A stretch of 64,000 bases of DNA from assembly GCA_944472155.2 (NCBI GenBank), contig OX235271.1, positions 92,021,256-92,085,255 of the forward strand, written 5' to 3'. Position 1 is the stretch's first letter. Each line of letters opens with the position of its first letter. A program made the translations under genes and the position numbers. The notes beneath the pieces were generated by a model, which was given only the letters and a program-made list of their open reading frames with translations, did not search any database and had not been told where the DNA came from. Source of the stretch: Trichobilharzia szidati. Its lineage: Eukaryota > Platyhelminthes > Trematoda > Strigeidida > Schistosomatidae. Of the stretch, positions 1-11,748 are shown one piece after another.

Positions 1-78
1 GCAGACATGTAACTGTAGAACCTGATGAAGAAGTTATCAAAAAGAATATCCTTTGTTGACTAATCACTCTTTTGAAAT

Positions 79-406
79 TCAAGTGTTGGTTTGTAGGGAT
101 TTGATTGATTGGTTACAGGATTTCATCATGAGCTGACATCAGTTAGAGAACCATTGGAAAACCTGGAAGTACTGGACAGCTGTTTCGTCCTAGTTTGGCA
201 CTCTTCATCAGTACGCACCCACCAGGGTTCGAACCCAGGACCTTCTGGTTACAAGGCGAGCTAGCTCGTAGACCATTAAGCCACTGGGACCCAATCCAAT
301 GGCCCATGAATTCCAACTTCTGCCAATTCACGACATAGCGCGACCACTAGCCAATGTCTTCGGCGAGTATTTGTCCTCACACCCGACCTGCTGCACCCTA
401 CTGGTC
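79..406 (-). mobile_element. SINE family B (tRNA-derived, hammerhead-like fold), copy 1
   Basis: Minus-strand tRNA-like head with A box TGGCTTAATGG, CTTGTAA anticodon-loop-like stretch and B box GGTTCGAACCC (about 226-292). It is followed by a block with GTACTG, ATGAAGA, a stem-loop, GAAA, CAGCTGTC and CAGTAC (about 167-217) that aligns with a type I hammerhead ribozyme. The same unit recurs at 3197, 47515, 54824, 56395 and 58822. Confidence 0.8.
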
Positions 407-555
407 ACTCTTTTGAAATTTATAATGAACATCTTCAACCAATAGAAAATCAATCATATCTACACCCTTTAAACGCTTCATGAACAGAAACAGTTTAATA
501 AATACGCACAACACCCACATGTATTAGAATTCTCAAATATCAGCTTCTAACATTC

Positions 556-795
556 AAAAGGTGACACAGAGATAGAATGCTCACCGACTACGCAGGTGGT
601 TCAGGGTTCGATCCCCGGCCACTGGACGCACTCCTTTACCTCACTAAATCAGCAATGAAACTGGTAAAGAGGGAGGGTTGGGCGTGAGGCTAGCAACCCC
701 ATCCCGTAAAAATTAAATACCACTGCTACCGAAACTTCAAGCCTCTAGTTTGAAGGCCCTATATTCCATTGAGAACGTAAAAGAATAAAGGAAAC
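556..795 (+). mobile_element. SINE family D (tRNA-derived), copy 1
   Basis: B box GGTTCGATCCCC at about 606, then the family body (CGCACTCCTTTACCTC, GCAACCCCATCC, ACTTCAAGCC, TTCCATTGAGAACG) and an A-rich end. Other copies at 3880, 14528 and 60545. Confidence 0.7.
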
Positions 796-1130
796 ATACA
801 AAAGTCCAAACTTCTTGAGACATCTGGAATCAACAGTCATTCTTTCCAATGACAAATACTCATTTAAGACTACTCTCAGCAGTAAACGAGGCATAGGGCT
901 TGATGAGTTGAAAAAAAACTACCTGATGATGCTTGATGCATGTTTTCTGGATGACTCTTAATCAGTGAATAGTTCGAAATGGATAGTGAAATGATGAAGA
1001 CATCAAAAGCCTTCTACTTGTAGCCACCTACAACAAATAGATATGCGTGTAAATATCCGGTTAGCTACAGTATTGAGTCAGTGTGACAAGCGAGATATTC
1101 CAGTGCGTAATAATCGTCGAAACTAATGTA

Positions 1131-1160
1131 CGCACACACACACACACACACAGACACACA
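1131..1160. repeat. (CA)n microsatellite
   Basis: About 30 bases of CA repeat, last part interrupted by one G. Intergenic, between SINE and LINE remnants. Confidence 0.95.
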
Positions 1161-1721
1161 AAATAGTCTTTCAGTCAAACAACTTCGGTTTCATATCGAT
1201 GAGATAATATTTTTCGCTTTATGACTATAGGTAGTCAGTCCTACACCAAATACACAACCAGCCATGCCACCTCCGACCCCCCCCCCCTTCAATGTTAACA
1301 ACATCCTGCATTTAATTAACTCCTTTTTTAATATTATCTGATATCAATTTCGAAAAATACTGTTTGTAGTAATAACACATTTATTTATTTTATTTTCAAA
1401 TATCACAGCAAATAAAATATCATACAGAGTTTGACGGCACACACACACATATTTACAGTAACGCAAAAGAAAAACCTTTTTTTCTATGTAAAAGCGACCA
1501 AGGATATTTACATTTGTTTCTATTTATTCATTCCTGAAAAAGATGAGATAGAAAACATAATGGTTATGAATATCATCTGTTATCAACCCCGCACAGATTG
1601 AAAATGTAATTGAAAGATGAGTTAGGTAGCTTAGAGCACATTCATACCTTGTAATTCGATGTAATTCTGTAAAAGAAAGAGTTTTAAAAAAATTAGAAAC
1701 AAGCTTACATATTATCTGAGT

Positions 1722-2850
1722 CTCATCATCCTGGAGAGAATAAAGGACACCCTGGATACAGAACTCCGACCAGAACAAGCTGGATTCAGGAAAGGCAAAT
1801 CATGTTCTGACCAAATTGCAACTCTACGCATCATCATCACAGAACAAAGCATGAAATGGCAATCAAACCTCTACATCAACCTTATAGACTTTGAGAAGGC
1901 CTTCGACAGAGTTGACCGCGAAGTAATTTGGAAACTACTCGAGTACTACGGCTTACTCCAAATATTCATCAACCTTATTCAACAGCTGTACGACAATGGC
2001 ACATGTCAAGTGATCCACAACAGAAAACTCAGCGAGGCGTTTGGAGTAAACACAGGAGTCAGACAAGGCTGCTTATTATCACCAACGATATTCCTAATTG
2101 TGGTGGACTGGATTATGCGTCAGACAGTGGGAAACGAGAAGACAGGGATACCCTGGACCGACATGAAGAATCAAGAAGACCTAGATTTCGCGGATGATTT
2201 ATGTTTGATGACACACAAAACCGAAGACTTACAAGCGAAAACCGACAAACTGGTCGAAGAAGCAGGCAGTGAAGACAGGACTCCAGGTGAACATAGACAA
2301 GACGGAGGTTATGAAAATAACCAACCAACAACAACAACAGCAGCAGCAACATACAGCGCCAATCACCATCAACGGGAGGGATTTGAAAGAGGTTACTTCT
2401 TTCACTTATCTAGAGAGCATTGTCTCAACTACAGGAGGAATGGACGAGGATGTCAAATCGAGAATCGGGAAGGCGAGAAACACATTCATCAACCTGGAAC
2501 CAATCTGGAAATCTTCGTCACTCAGCATCAACAACAAAATTCGGATTTTCAATACAAACGTCAAGTCAGTTCTTCTATACGGGTCAGAAAGAATATTTTC
2601 AACAGGTTGTAAACCTTTATCAACAACTGTCTTCTCTCTGGCCCTCGAGTGGAACCCGAAAGGTAAGCGGCGAGTGGGACGTCCAAGGGTGACATGGAGG
2701 AGATCGTGTGAAGAGGAGCTGAAACAGTATGGATTAACATGGACGCAGGTGAAAAGTACAGCAGAAGACAGAAGCAAGTGGAGGCGTGCAGTTGAAGCCC
2801 TATGTTGCACTAGGAACCCAAGGGAACAATAATAATATTATAATAATAAT
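1722..2850 (+). mobile_element. Non-LTR retrotransposon family A, reverse transcriptase fragment (RTE/CR1-type)
   Basis: RT palm: RPEQAGFRKGKSCSDQ, YINLIDFEKAFDRVD, GVRQGCLLSP and the catalytic FADD in LDFADDLCLM. The frame then shifts near 2262 into GLQVNIDKTEVMKITN, a Gln run coded by CAA/CAG repeats, INGRDLKEVTSFTYL and NTNVKSVLLYGSE. An internal deletion after the LLYGSE motif joins directly to LEWNPKGKRRVGRPR and the C terminus with stop at 2830-2832, followed by a TAA/AAT-rich tail. 5'-truncated, frameshifted, inactive. Two minus-strand relatives lie at 53945 and 58970. Confidence 0.88.
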
Positions 2851-3196
2851 ACATATTATCTATTCAGTTAATATGAACTTTAGAAATAAGACATTACATC
2901 CAATGGGAAAAAGAATGAATATATATTTAAGATTTCATATTTGGATAAAAACATGAATCTTATACTTGCTGTGTCGGGTCAGCAGCAAACTTCATCCACA
3001 ACCTGTAGGAAATATATTTTCTTCCTAGGAACACAATGTACATCATACAGTCCCAAAAATTCAATATGAAAATTAATCAGGACACAGTACCGACAATAAA
3101 TTGCTATGTTGTATAGTTGGAGTGCACCAATGATTGATATGTTTTAATTTGCCGAATAAAAAATGTTTACTTTTAAGTTTAATTGCTAATTAACTT

Positions 3197-3450
3197 CAGT
3201 TAGAGAACCATTACGAACCAGGGAGTACCACAGAGCTGCTTAGTCCTTGACTGGGACTTTTCCCCAGTACACATCCACAAACCTACCAGTGATCGAACCA
3301 AAAACCTTCAGGTTACAAGTCAAGCTCGTATACCATTCAGCCAATTGGTGAGCACCCAATGGCTCATCAATTCTAACCTCTACCAATTCGTGAAATTTAG
3401 TGCAACCACAAATCACTGTCATCGGTGAGTATCAGTCCTTATGCCCATGA
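3197..3450 (-). mobile_element. SINE family B, diverged copy 2
   Basis: Same layout as the copy at 79-406 (tRNA-like head about 3285-3350, family tail TCAGTTAGAGAACCATTA) but the ribozyme-like block and B box are much mutated. Confidence 0.65.
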
Positions 3451-3732
3451 TTACATATTTAAAGTCAAACTGTGGAGTTCAGGTTGTACTCGACGATAAT
3501 TATAGGGATGTTTTTTAAAAAAACTTCCATTTATACATCATAAACATGAATATCTGACCAATCGAGGAAAAATTCACCATTTCTATTTTTTTCTTCATTC
3601 CAAATTCAGTGGAAAGTAGCCAAAAAATCAAAGTTTGTGGCAAGCCTATTTCAAGGATATTCAATCTCAGATAACTGCAGATTCTTATTTTCGTCATTCC
3701 ATAATTTAAATATATAAAAGAAGGCTACTTAA

Positions 3733-3900
3733 AGTAATTTAGTGGACAGTGATTAGCCATGGAATCCAGAATGCGCATTTCGTCCTATTTAGGACTCGTC
3801 AACTGGATGTACGTGTATTCCCCAGCGAGCGTTGGTGTTCCCACTAGGGCTCGACCCCAGTATCTATAATTTCAAACGCCAAAGCGTTATTCACCTCCCT
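3733..3900 (-). mobile_element. Sm-alpha-like SINE with hammerhead ribozyme, copy a
   Basis: On the minus strand: a tRNA-like stretch with TTTGGCGTTTGAAA and GGGGTCGAGCCC, then a type I hammerhead fold, then the family tail (GGATTCC...CACTGTCCAC). This family is known in schistosomes as Sm-alpha; assignment by motif. The 5' end abuts a SINE D copy. Confidence 0.8.
3763..3812 (-). ncRNA. Hammerhead ribozyme, type I, core position C3 mutated
   Basis: Minus strand: stem I ATCCAG / CTGGAT intact; core TTGACGA in place of CUGANGA (C3 to U); stem II GTCC-TAAATA-GGAC intact; GAAA intact; short stem III TGCGCA; cleavage triplet ATT, which fits the NUH rule. Probably weak or inactive because C3 pairs with G8. 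Confidence 0.75.
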
Positions 3901-4016
3901 CCTTACCAGTCTTATTACTGGCTTAGCGAGGTAAAGGAGTGCGTCGGCCGGGAATAGAACCGCGAAGCATATGCGTGGTTGGTGAGCAGTCTACCACTGT
4001 GCCACCGACGCGGAAT
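3880..4016 (-). mobile_element. SINE family D, copy 2
   Basis: Minus-strand tRNA-like head (GGTGGCACAGTGGTAGAC A box; B box GGTTCTATTCCC) and body GCACTCCTTTACCTCGCTAA. Confidence 0.75.
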
Positions 4017-5084
4017 ATTGTTAATTTGGTATCAATTCCACAAAAATACTTTCCACTGGGACAGATCATACAATTTCCCAATCAGAACTATGTACCCGCA
4101 TATTTTATTCAATATGTCATTCTGACCGCGAACTATTTCAGGCTTAAGATATGAGTACAAGTAACTTGTTTATCACGATAATCTGTCCTACTATGACCTT
4201 TTTTCATGTAAGAAAGAGGATAAGATCACCACTAGCAACATATGGCAGCTTTGAAAGGTATTCAGATAGTTCTCCGAAATCATTTTATGCTTTATTTTAA
4301 TATCTGCATATGACGAGTGTTTACCATTTACAAATAATTATACAGCCCAGTGCTAGAATGACGATAAATTTCAAGTATCAAACTATTTAAGTTGACGTGA
4401 AAATCAGTCATACAATAAGCAAAACCACTGACACTTATCTCACAGCTACCATTTTCGACACTTTCAATTTGATGAGTACACAAGTAATCTCAAAAAGTTA
4501 TTCAATGGTTGCTGAAGAACATTGTCAACTGGGACCATTCAGCAGTTGCTGATCATTCCTGTATTTATGTCACTTGATCATTGCTATATGACATGACAAC
4601 TGTATTAAGTTCAAGTTTCTATCTAGCACTGTTAGTAAAAAGGTTGACAAATAATCAAATCTGTGGCTAATGAGAAGATTAAGACGTTTCTTCCCCCCCA
4701 CCCTCCCCAACTATGGCAAAGCACTATGCTGATGAACTGAACAGAAGCATTAAAGTGGACAAACAGCTTGGCATAATTTCTCTGAGGCTTTCGGACAGTG
4801 ATCTAAGTACAGAACACAGCTGTACAGTTTCTGACTGAAACTCAAAAGAAAATTGATTTTCAAGCGTTGAGAAATAGATCCTACTGGAGATTGAAGTATT
4901 TTACATACTTTTAGACTTTCATCAACATTTCAAAACAAATGACTGGAAAGCTGCTCGTTGAATACTTAGAGTTCAATATAAAAAGACTACACTTCATCAG
5001 TCAGCGGTAAGTATGATGTGCTTTGCACCGACTGAATGTACTATTGCAAGATGTTCATATCTACCACTAACTGTCGTGGTGTGA
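4017..5084. other. Intergenic, nothing recognised
   Basis: AT-rich sequence with stops in all frames; no repeat family or exon identified. Confidence 0.6.
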
Positions 5085-5290
5085 GGGATAAAATCTCCAA
5101 TGGAACAGCAGAAGACAGAGTAGCGTACACCAATCTAGGTCACGTTTGGCGTTGCTGCACTGCTAGTTCATCAAAGTCCGGGTTTACACCGATCCACTGA
5201 GTGCAGTTTCGATGCACGCCTTAATTAGACAACCTGTTTCGAGTAGTGGACATGTGTTGACGCCATGTTCGACTATGTCTTCATTGATGG
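5085..5290 (+). mobile_element. Degenerate LINE RT C-terminal fragment
   Basis: The plus strand reads DKISNGTAEDRVAYTNLGHV then WRCC, resembling the post-palm segment of non-LTR RTs (D-I--R---A-A-Y--L-HLWR). The following LLYG-ETW block is not legible. Very decayed. Confidence 0.45.
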
Positions 5291-7299
5291 CATATTAACA
5301 GTGGTAGACGTCCTTTATTTGGTCTCGAACAAGTGATGTCACATTGGGATATCGATTGCAATTACTTGGGAATATGCAGCTGTTCCTTAGTCATCGGGTA
5401 GGTTGGAAAAATAGGGCAGTCAGCCCATGACGTAGTACCCTGGGCATCTTTTGGTGTGCTCCAAGAGATCACACAATGCAGATGATCGAGACGTTTTTAG
5501 GTACCACTCAATGTTGAAAACATTTACAAACACTCTGCAACTTTCTCTCTCCTCTAGTTCTGAAAGTAATATGAAGTAATGAACGCTTTTTCCAGAGCTC
5601 CTGATAAGTATGCTTAAATGTTCTATTATACTGCTCACGCCTTTTATTTCTCCTCCCTGTGTTTCTTTTCAAATTATTTGTTTTATTACTAGGAGTTAAC
5701 TGAGTTTCTGTTTAAAATGTATGTGACTGCCAATCACCTACACTTCGTTAAAATTGAGATTTATAGCTAGTGGATGCTTATATTGTTGAGTTCTACGAGT
5801 GGATGTTTAATTATGTAGTAGCACTGAATGATGTATAGAAGAAAACGAAATCTAATCAAAATTCAAGTCTCGAGAAAGAACAATACAAACACACAAAACC
5901 AATGTTTTTTCAAACGTATTAAAAACAAATCTTCAGATATGCATCTGTACAGATTTCTTCCTCTTGTCATGTGTCTGTTTCTCCCAATCACTTTAAAAAC
6001 ACTAGGCTGATGATGGTCTTGAAAGCTTACTCAATCAGCAAGATCACAGAGTTATGTAAATCACGTCGTGAGTATATCACAGGGATGCAAAATATTGCTT
6101 TAAATGTTTCAGCATTAGTTTCCACTACTTCTTCGTATTGTAACGGTAGAAGACGAGAGACTTGGTAAAGGAATATTAATTTGCAATTTGGTATCTCTAT
6201 ATAGCCAAATTATGTACACCTTATCTTCAACGCACCATTTGCACAGATCTTCTGTGTTGTGCTACTTCTGCCCTTCCTTCATATTGTGTTTCTTTATGTT
6301 CCTTTCACGTCTTCCATGTATCTCCGCAACGCTGTATCATTTGCTTTCTCTGACATCAAATCTATCTCCCTACTATTTGATATTTTTCTGCCGATGAACA
6401 TCTCTCTATATACATATACTACTGATAAATCTTATCAGTAGCACTCGCCACAATATGAATTGACAGTGTTTACACTTGAATGCACGAAAACTGAACAACT
6501 GAGTTGTTCCCAACAGATCATTTTCCCTACATAGGATCTCTTTTTGGCTGTTCCCCTCCGGGGGCTGTAACTTCTTGAGTCGAAATTGACAAATAACTTT
6601 CTAGTCAATCGACAAACCAGAAAGATACCTGCTGACATGAAGTGGTTGAGTTTGTGTACAGCATTTATCCAACACGCTATGCCATCTGAGAAGAATATTC
6701 CTACAAATCCTACCAGTTCAGCAAAGTAGATGAATAGTGGTTAGAAAAGATGCAGGGTAAGTTGCCCAAACTATGATGGAGAGTCATACTGCTACCACTT
6801 AATGAAGTAATAGCACCAAAATGTTACAGACTAACAACCATCAGGCCAGCTACATGGAATTTAACTCTTGGAAGGAGAGTAAGAAAAGTCTGACGGTGTA
6901 ATTATATAATCTCGACCCACTTTGCCCGCAATAGCCATGTGAGACTCGTTTCAAGCAGTCAGTCATCACCTCGGTTCTGCGATCACGCGAAGTCAATCAT
7001 TTTTTCTCTTTCAGGTACAAGGTTATATATAGTTAATTGGTCAATTTACGTCACATATTACTTGAAATATAATTTATGAATAATTAAAATGCTTCTACTG
7101 ACTGAACTGATTGAGCAAACAGCACGAAACATTGTCGAATTTATTCCTAATTAGAACAAATTTTTACTTTTATAAGAAGTTATGCATACACTCTCGAAGA
7201 ACTGAGAAACACAACCACCTTCGGCAAGAAACATTGAGATTGTAAAAATCGAGGCTTTCTTTGAATTTAATTTAACAGATATTTACTATAATGTATTCA
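5291..7299. other. Intergenic, nothing recognised
   Basis: Short frames only, without splice context or motifs. Coding and mobile-element families not recognised. Confidence 0.55.
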
Positions 7300-7486
7300 A
7301 CTTGTTTTTTTTATTACAGCTTGATTCCACACCGTATTTTTCTGGACAGGTATGGAATTTTAGCAGGATATCGGTAGCCCAAATTTTGCAGGCCACCATA
7401 GATAACAGGTGTGCGTCAGCAGGGGATGAACCCCGGACCATGTGCATAGTCAGCGAGAGTCCTAACCACTGTGCCACCGCGCTTCC
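7300..7486 (-). mobile_element. SINE family C (tRNA-derived), copy 1
   Basis: Minus-strand A box TGGCACAGTGGTTAGG, degenerate B box GGTTCATCCCC, body (GGGCTACCGATATCC, ATTCCATACC, GGTGTGGAATCAAGC) and an A-rich tail at the low-coordinate end. Other copies at 11548 and 54636. Confidence 0.75.
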
Positions 7487-7935
7487 TATTTTTGTATGCT
7501 AACTGTCTGATGTATATTTTTCCTAGCACAGATTGAAACAATGAGTTGTTTTTGTTAGATTAAAATGAAGCGATTGTTAGTGTGTTCATCGTGCACAAGG
7601 GGTAATCTATTTATGCTTAATGAATAAGTGGAACAACTTTACATGCATTACCTGCACACCACATAACAAGCTTAGTGAAGCAGAGAGTAAAGATATCACC
7701 AAAACTTCGGTTAGTTTTCACGGAAAATTAAATTTCTCAGTCTTGAAAAAAAGGAGTAACTTCTATGATGGAAAATTGCGTCAAAGGGATTTAGACTAAT
7801 TATGATGACAAATATCTTAAAAACTCCAAATGTAAGTAATTGAGTGGCTAAACATATGACAATCTGTTTTCCGTTGAAATCTCAATCAGCTTTTAAGAAA
7901 GAGTTGTATTCTGTTTAAAATATTGACGCTCATGA

Positions 7936-8943
7936 TTGTCGTCTGTTTTCGACATAGAACTTTGCACCGATGTGCGGCAGTTCAAGTCGCCACACTCCAT
8001 GTAGCACACAAAGCAAGAGAAGAAAGTAGGAGAAATGCATAATAGAGACAGTAAACAGAGGTGTAAGACAAAGGAATAGTAACAACGAAGAACAAAACAG
8101 TTTCATTGGAAATCATAAGTCACAAGGAGTGGATGCATCTGCGCCATGTCACCAATTGTTTCCAACCATTGGTTTTTACCGTCCCGAGGACCCCAACCAG
8201 TCAGGAAGTCTATATCTTCCTACGTGGCTTAGACTAACTGTTGTAGATTTCATTGACTGGTGCCATGTTTTCGTTTGACCGCCGCTAGCTCTTTTACAGC
8301 CTGACCCTATATCAGCTAACATTGACCGTCGAGGAAGGCGATGGCTAGGCATACGTAACACATGTCCTAACCATCTCAGTCGATGTAATTTCAGTCTCGT
8401 CGACTGATTTCTCCTCCTTACCTAGCACTCGACCGATGCCTTACCTCAATATTGCTCACCTTATTATACCACTTCACACGGGAGATAGAATGCAGGCATC
8501 TATTGTCAAAGACAGCTAGCCTTTTCATGTCTTCCACTCTCAATGGCCAGGTCTCACAGCCATAAAGGAGGACGGAGTGGACTGATGAGCAGTTGACACG
8601 CCCTTTGGTCGATATTCGGATATCACGTCTACGCCAGAGATGGCATAAACTGGCATATGAGAAACTACCCCTCTGTATTCGTTCTGAGATTTCGTTAGAG
8701 ATCAACCCGTTGGGGCTGATGGTACTTCTCAAGTGAAGCAGTCAACGTGCTCTACCACTTCACTTCCTATTTCTAATCTAGGAGTCGGTGTAGTCCAATC
8801 CTGTAACATCACCTTACATTTTACAGGGGCGAATCGCATGCCAAACATACGAAGATTGTTGCTCAAGGTGTTCAGTAGACTCTGCATTTTGTCAGCGTCC
8901 TCGCCTAGAAGGACTATATCGTCTGCATATTCTAAGTCAACGG
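7936..8943 (-). mobile_element. Non-LTR retrotransposon family B, 5'-truncated copy with target-site duplication
   Basis: Reads on the minus strand from VDLEYADDIVLLGEDADKMQ, through GMRFAPVKC and (frameshifted) STISPNGLIS, SVHSVLLYGCETWPLRVEDM, to the degraded C terminus and 3' end TTCTATGTCGAAAACAGACG. Flanked by GCTCATGA at 7928-7935 and 8944-8951, an 8-bp target-site duplication, so truncation happened at insertion just 5' of the catalytic YADD. About 1 kb. Confidence 0.85.
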
Positions 8944-8999
8944 GCTCATGAATAATATTTCTCATTTTCATTAAATTATTATTACAACACAAAGTTGGT

Positions 9000-9500
9000 A
9001 CATTATGGACACAAAGAGATGAGTCACACGAAGTGTCATAGTTTATGCAAGGGTTGGGATACTAACCGGACGCCTAGACTGAAGCAAGTGGTTATCTTAA
9101 AGGGTCACTACCCTCGAGCCTTTGATTTGAAGTCCCACTCACAAGGCAGTGGAGGAGAAGCGTCATGAGCTGCATTTCCATGGTTTTCGGTGACCGAGCC
9201 AGGTTCATACAACATTCCATCCGTTATGATTTTGGAGCCCATGTACACTATAGTTTGGAATGAGGGTTTTCCAGCACACCTTAGATAGACCAGTATATAC
9301 ACCAGTCCGGTTGTAAGCACCAGATGTTCGAATTCGTCCCCTCAATTTTGTGAGGGATGACGCGTGAAGGCAATGAATAAAACTTACCTGGCGTAAGCTC
9401 TGAACGCGTGACCCCATGACAGTATTTGGGGAAGACCAAAGTCTACCCACCCTCAGTTGAAACAACTGGTTTTCATTACAAAAATGCAACCACACAAGAG
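9000..9500. other. Unassigned moderately repetitive-looking stretch
   Basis: GGGATACTAACCGG at about 9057 resembles the tail of the tRNA-like repeat at 48228-48345. The rest (LINE-like composition, short minus-strand frames) could not be assigned. Confidence 0.3.
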
Positions 9501-10374
9501 AAAAAAGATCATGAGAGATGTTTCAAAGTTAATCTCAGTGACAAAGTGACCATCTTACACGCATGACAAAGTACTCTTGTTAGCATAACAACAGCATTAA
9601 ATTCTTAAATACCTGGGGGGAAAAGCATGCATTAGCTATGAGAAACTTTTATTGCATGGGGATTTCAATCCGGAACTTATGGATTAAAGGTAAAAATATA
9701 GTATTGACTAATGATTTGAACAGTTTTTTAAAAAGTTAATCAGTTGAAATTATCTCGAAATTACTATTCATCAAATATTCTGCCGATAAACTGTTGCTCC
9801 AGAGCATAACTTTTTATCAGTGGAGTGAGAAACAAAATTCCAGTTACGTGTGTATATATGAACACAGTACTAACAGTTAAAACGACTACTATACGTTAAG
9901 TTTGAAGCCTAAAAGAAACAGCTCTTATATTATAGTGATCGATATAGAAATTTTAACCTCATATAAATGAAAGCTTTGGCAATAAACACATAGTTTAGAA
10001 GTTAGAAAAACTTCACACAGATTACATAACAGCTGAAATGAAGGTGGATGTCAATAAATTTATGCTATCAATAATGTTACAGACAAATTCCTTAAAATCA
10101 TTACAAGAGAGTACTGATTTAATCAACTTAAAAAGCCAAGGTGATGCATAAGTATAAATTTTCATTGAAATAACTATCTGCTAACTTCTACATCACAAAA
10201 TCTTTTTTCAAATAGCACAAATACTTTCAAACAGAACAACAAACTTTTTCATTGGACACTGGTGTGACGTGTCTAGTCCTTTCTTTGGTGCAGACTGAAT
10301 TCTATCAGTCAGGTTTGCAATGTGGCCACCATTCTAGGTAGCTCGCCATCACGGTGCACAATGATTTGATGATA
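9501..10374. other. Intergenic, nothing recognised
   Basis: AT-rich, no coding potential or known repeat visible. Confidence 0.6.
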
Positions 10375-10459
10375 TTAGATAGTTGGAGGCAATCGGCAGG
10401 AAGCCTTGACCTCCAAACCTAGGTCAAAGGCTTCCTGACGATTGCCTCCAACTGTCTAA
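10375..10459. repeat. Long near-perfect hairpin (inverted repeat)
   Basis: Arms 10375-10412 and 10421-10459 pair over about 38 bp with one wobble-type difference, one mismatch and one bulged base. The loop is 8 nt (10413-10420). The arm sequence (TTGGAGGCAATC, AGGAAGCC) looks like two head-to-head copies of a repeat. Confidence 0.92.
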
Positions 10460-10725
10460 GAACAACAAACTCACAAAATATGTTGCTGTTCAACTTAGTG
10501 ATGAAATCATTTTACTTTGTTATCGTATGGCATGCATCAGTTGACTGCAATATGGCTTTATGCGCCTAGTGGGAAAACTGCAGCAAGAGCAATCAATCAA
10601 TCAATCAGTGGAGAAGACAGTCACTGTCTTAGAGAACTACTTCTTAAGCAAAGTATGAGAAAATATAGTTTTCATGCCACCATGATGTGCACATAGAAAT
10701 ACAGAATGCTCCGTTACTACTCATT

Positions 10726-10759
10726 GAGTGTGTTTGTGCATGTGTGTGAGAGTGAGTGT
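10726..10759. repeat. TG-rich microsatellite (CA-rich on the hnRNP L sense strand)
   Basis: GTGTGTTTGTGCATGTGTGT followed by GAGAGTGAGTGT; about 1.7 kb downstream of the hnRNP L stop codon. Confidence 0.8.
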
Positions 10760-11038
10760 ATTAGAAAAAGGAATTGAAGCAATACTATTATTATATTTGA
10801 CAAAAAGAAAAACAGTAAAGATATTATCATTTGAAAAACAAGACAAATGAAATCATTTACTTCATAAGTATATAATAATTTGCGTTAGGTAAAAAAAAAA
10901 GTGAACAAAGATATTATAAAAACAGAAACATAAAAAGTAGTCAGTACTACATATTTGCATAATTGAATAATAATTTCACAGATCCTGTGCAAGTTGCCGT
11001 GCTGACTGATGTGATGGCATGTTCAATTGTATACTGTG

Positions 11039-11058
11039 GTGATGATGATGATGATGAT
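11039..11058. repeat. (GAT)n microsatellite
   Basis: About six to seven GAT units in intergenic sequence. Confidence 0.9.
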
Positions 11059-11547
11059 CACTGAGATAAACATTGATGGATATGGAATGATCTCTAATAA
11101 AGTAAATGAATTATGAATGTGATTATTTTGTTGTGGATGATTGTGTGATGGTAAATATTCTTATAAATGCATTTAGTTTTACGGTGTATTGCCTAAATAA
11201 AAGTGTAGTTCAAGCGAAGCGACACAAACAGCACTCAAATGTATAGTTGGGAACAACACTTAATTAAATTTTTTTCTAAATGAGACTTCTCCCTATCCGA
11301 GTATATTTATTTAAAAGTAAACATTGCGTTGTAAATCGGTTACAACTGAAATTTTACCCTACTAGTGAGAAACATATCACAGTAAGAAGAGAACCCATCC
11401 ATGATTAGAGAGTCGAAATATTCGAAAATACAATCTCGGTCGAAAAGCTATGAGGCCAACAGCAAAAATCATTCTAAATTTTACATATACTGTATGCTAG
11501 ATGCCAACAAACATAGCTTACTCGTTGAAAACATTGTTCGAAATCTA

Positions 11548-11748
11548 TTCATTTATTTTTTATTTACTTTGGTTATAGCTTGAAACCACACAGTATTTTT
11601 GGTAGAAGTATGGAATTTTCAGCATGTGATATCGATAGCCCAAATTTTGTAGGCCGACCATAGATATCGGGTGTGTGTCGGCAGGGGATCGAACCTCGGA
11701 CCATGTACATGGTCGGCGAGCGTCCTAACCGCTGTGCCACCGACGCAT
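11548..11748 (-). mobile_element. SINE family C, copy 2
   Basis: Best-preserved copy: minus-strand head with A box TGGCACAGCGGTTAGG, B box GGTTCGATCCCC at about 11685-11696, body and an A-rich tail (AAATAAAAAATAAATG) at about 11548-11566. Same orientation as hnRNP L and about 0.74 kb past its stop codon. Confidence 0.82.

Noticed and set aside
226..292. tRNA-Thr-like gene (A and B boxes, TGT-like anticodon loop)
   Set aside because: The stems do not all pair and the same head recurs in several SINE B copies, so it is a SINE promoter rather than a tRNA gene. The same applies to the heads at 3960, 7440, 11690, 47660, 48270, 54780 and 60710.
1928..2352. Overlapping frames on both strands within the LINE at 1722-2850
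   Set aside because: Shadows of the RT frame; only the frames with RT motifs are meaningful.
10590..10612. AATC short tandem repeat considered as CRISPR-like or satellite
   Set aside because: Only a few 4-bp units; no spacer structure. No CRISPR array exists in this eukaryotic window.
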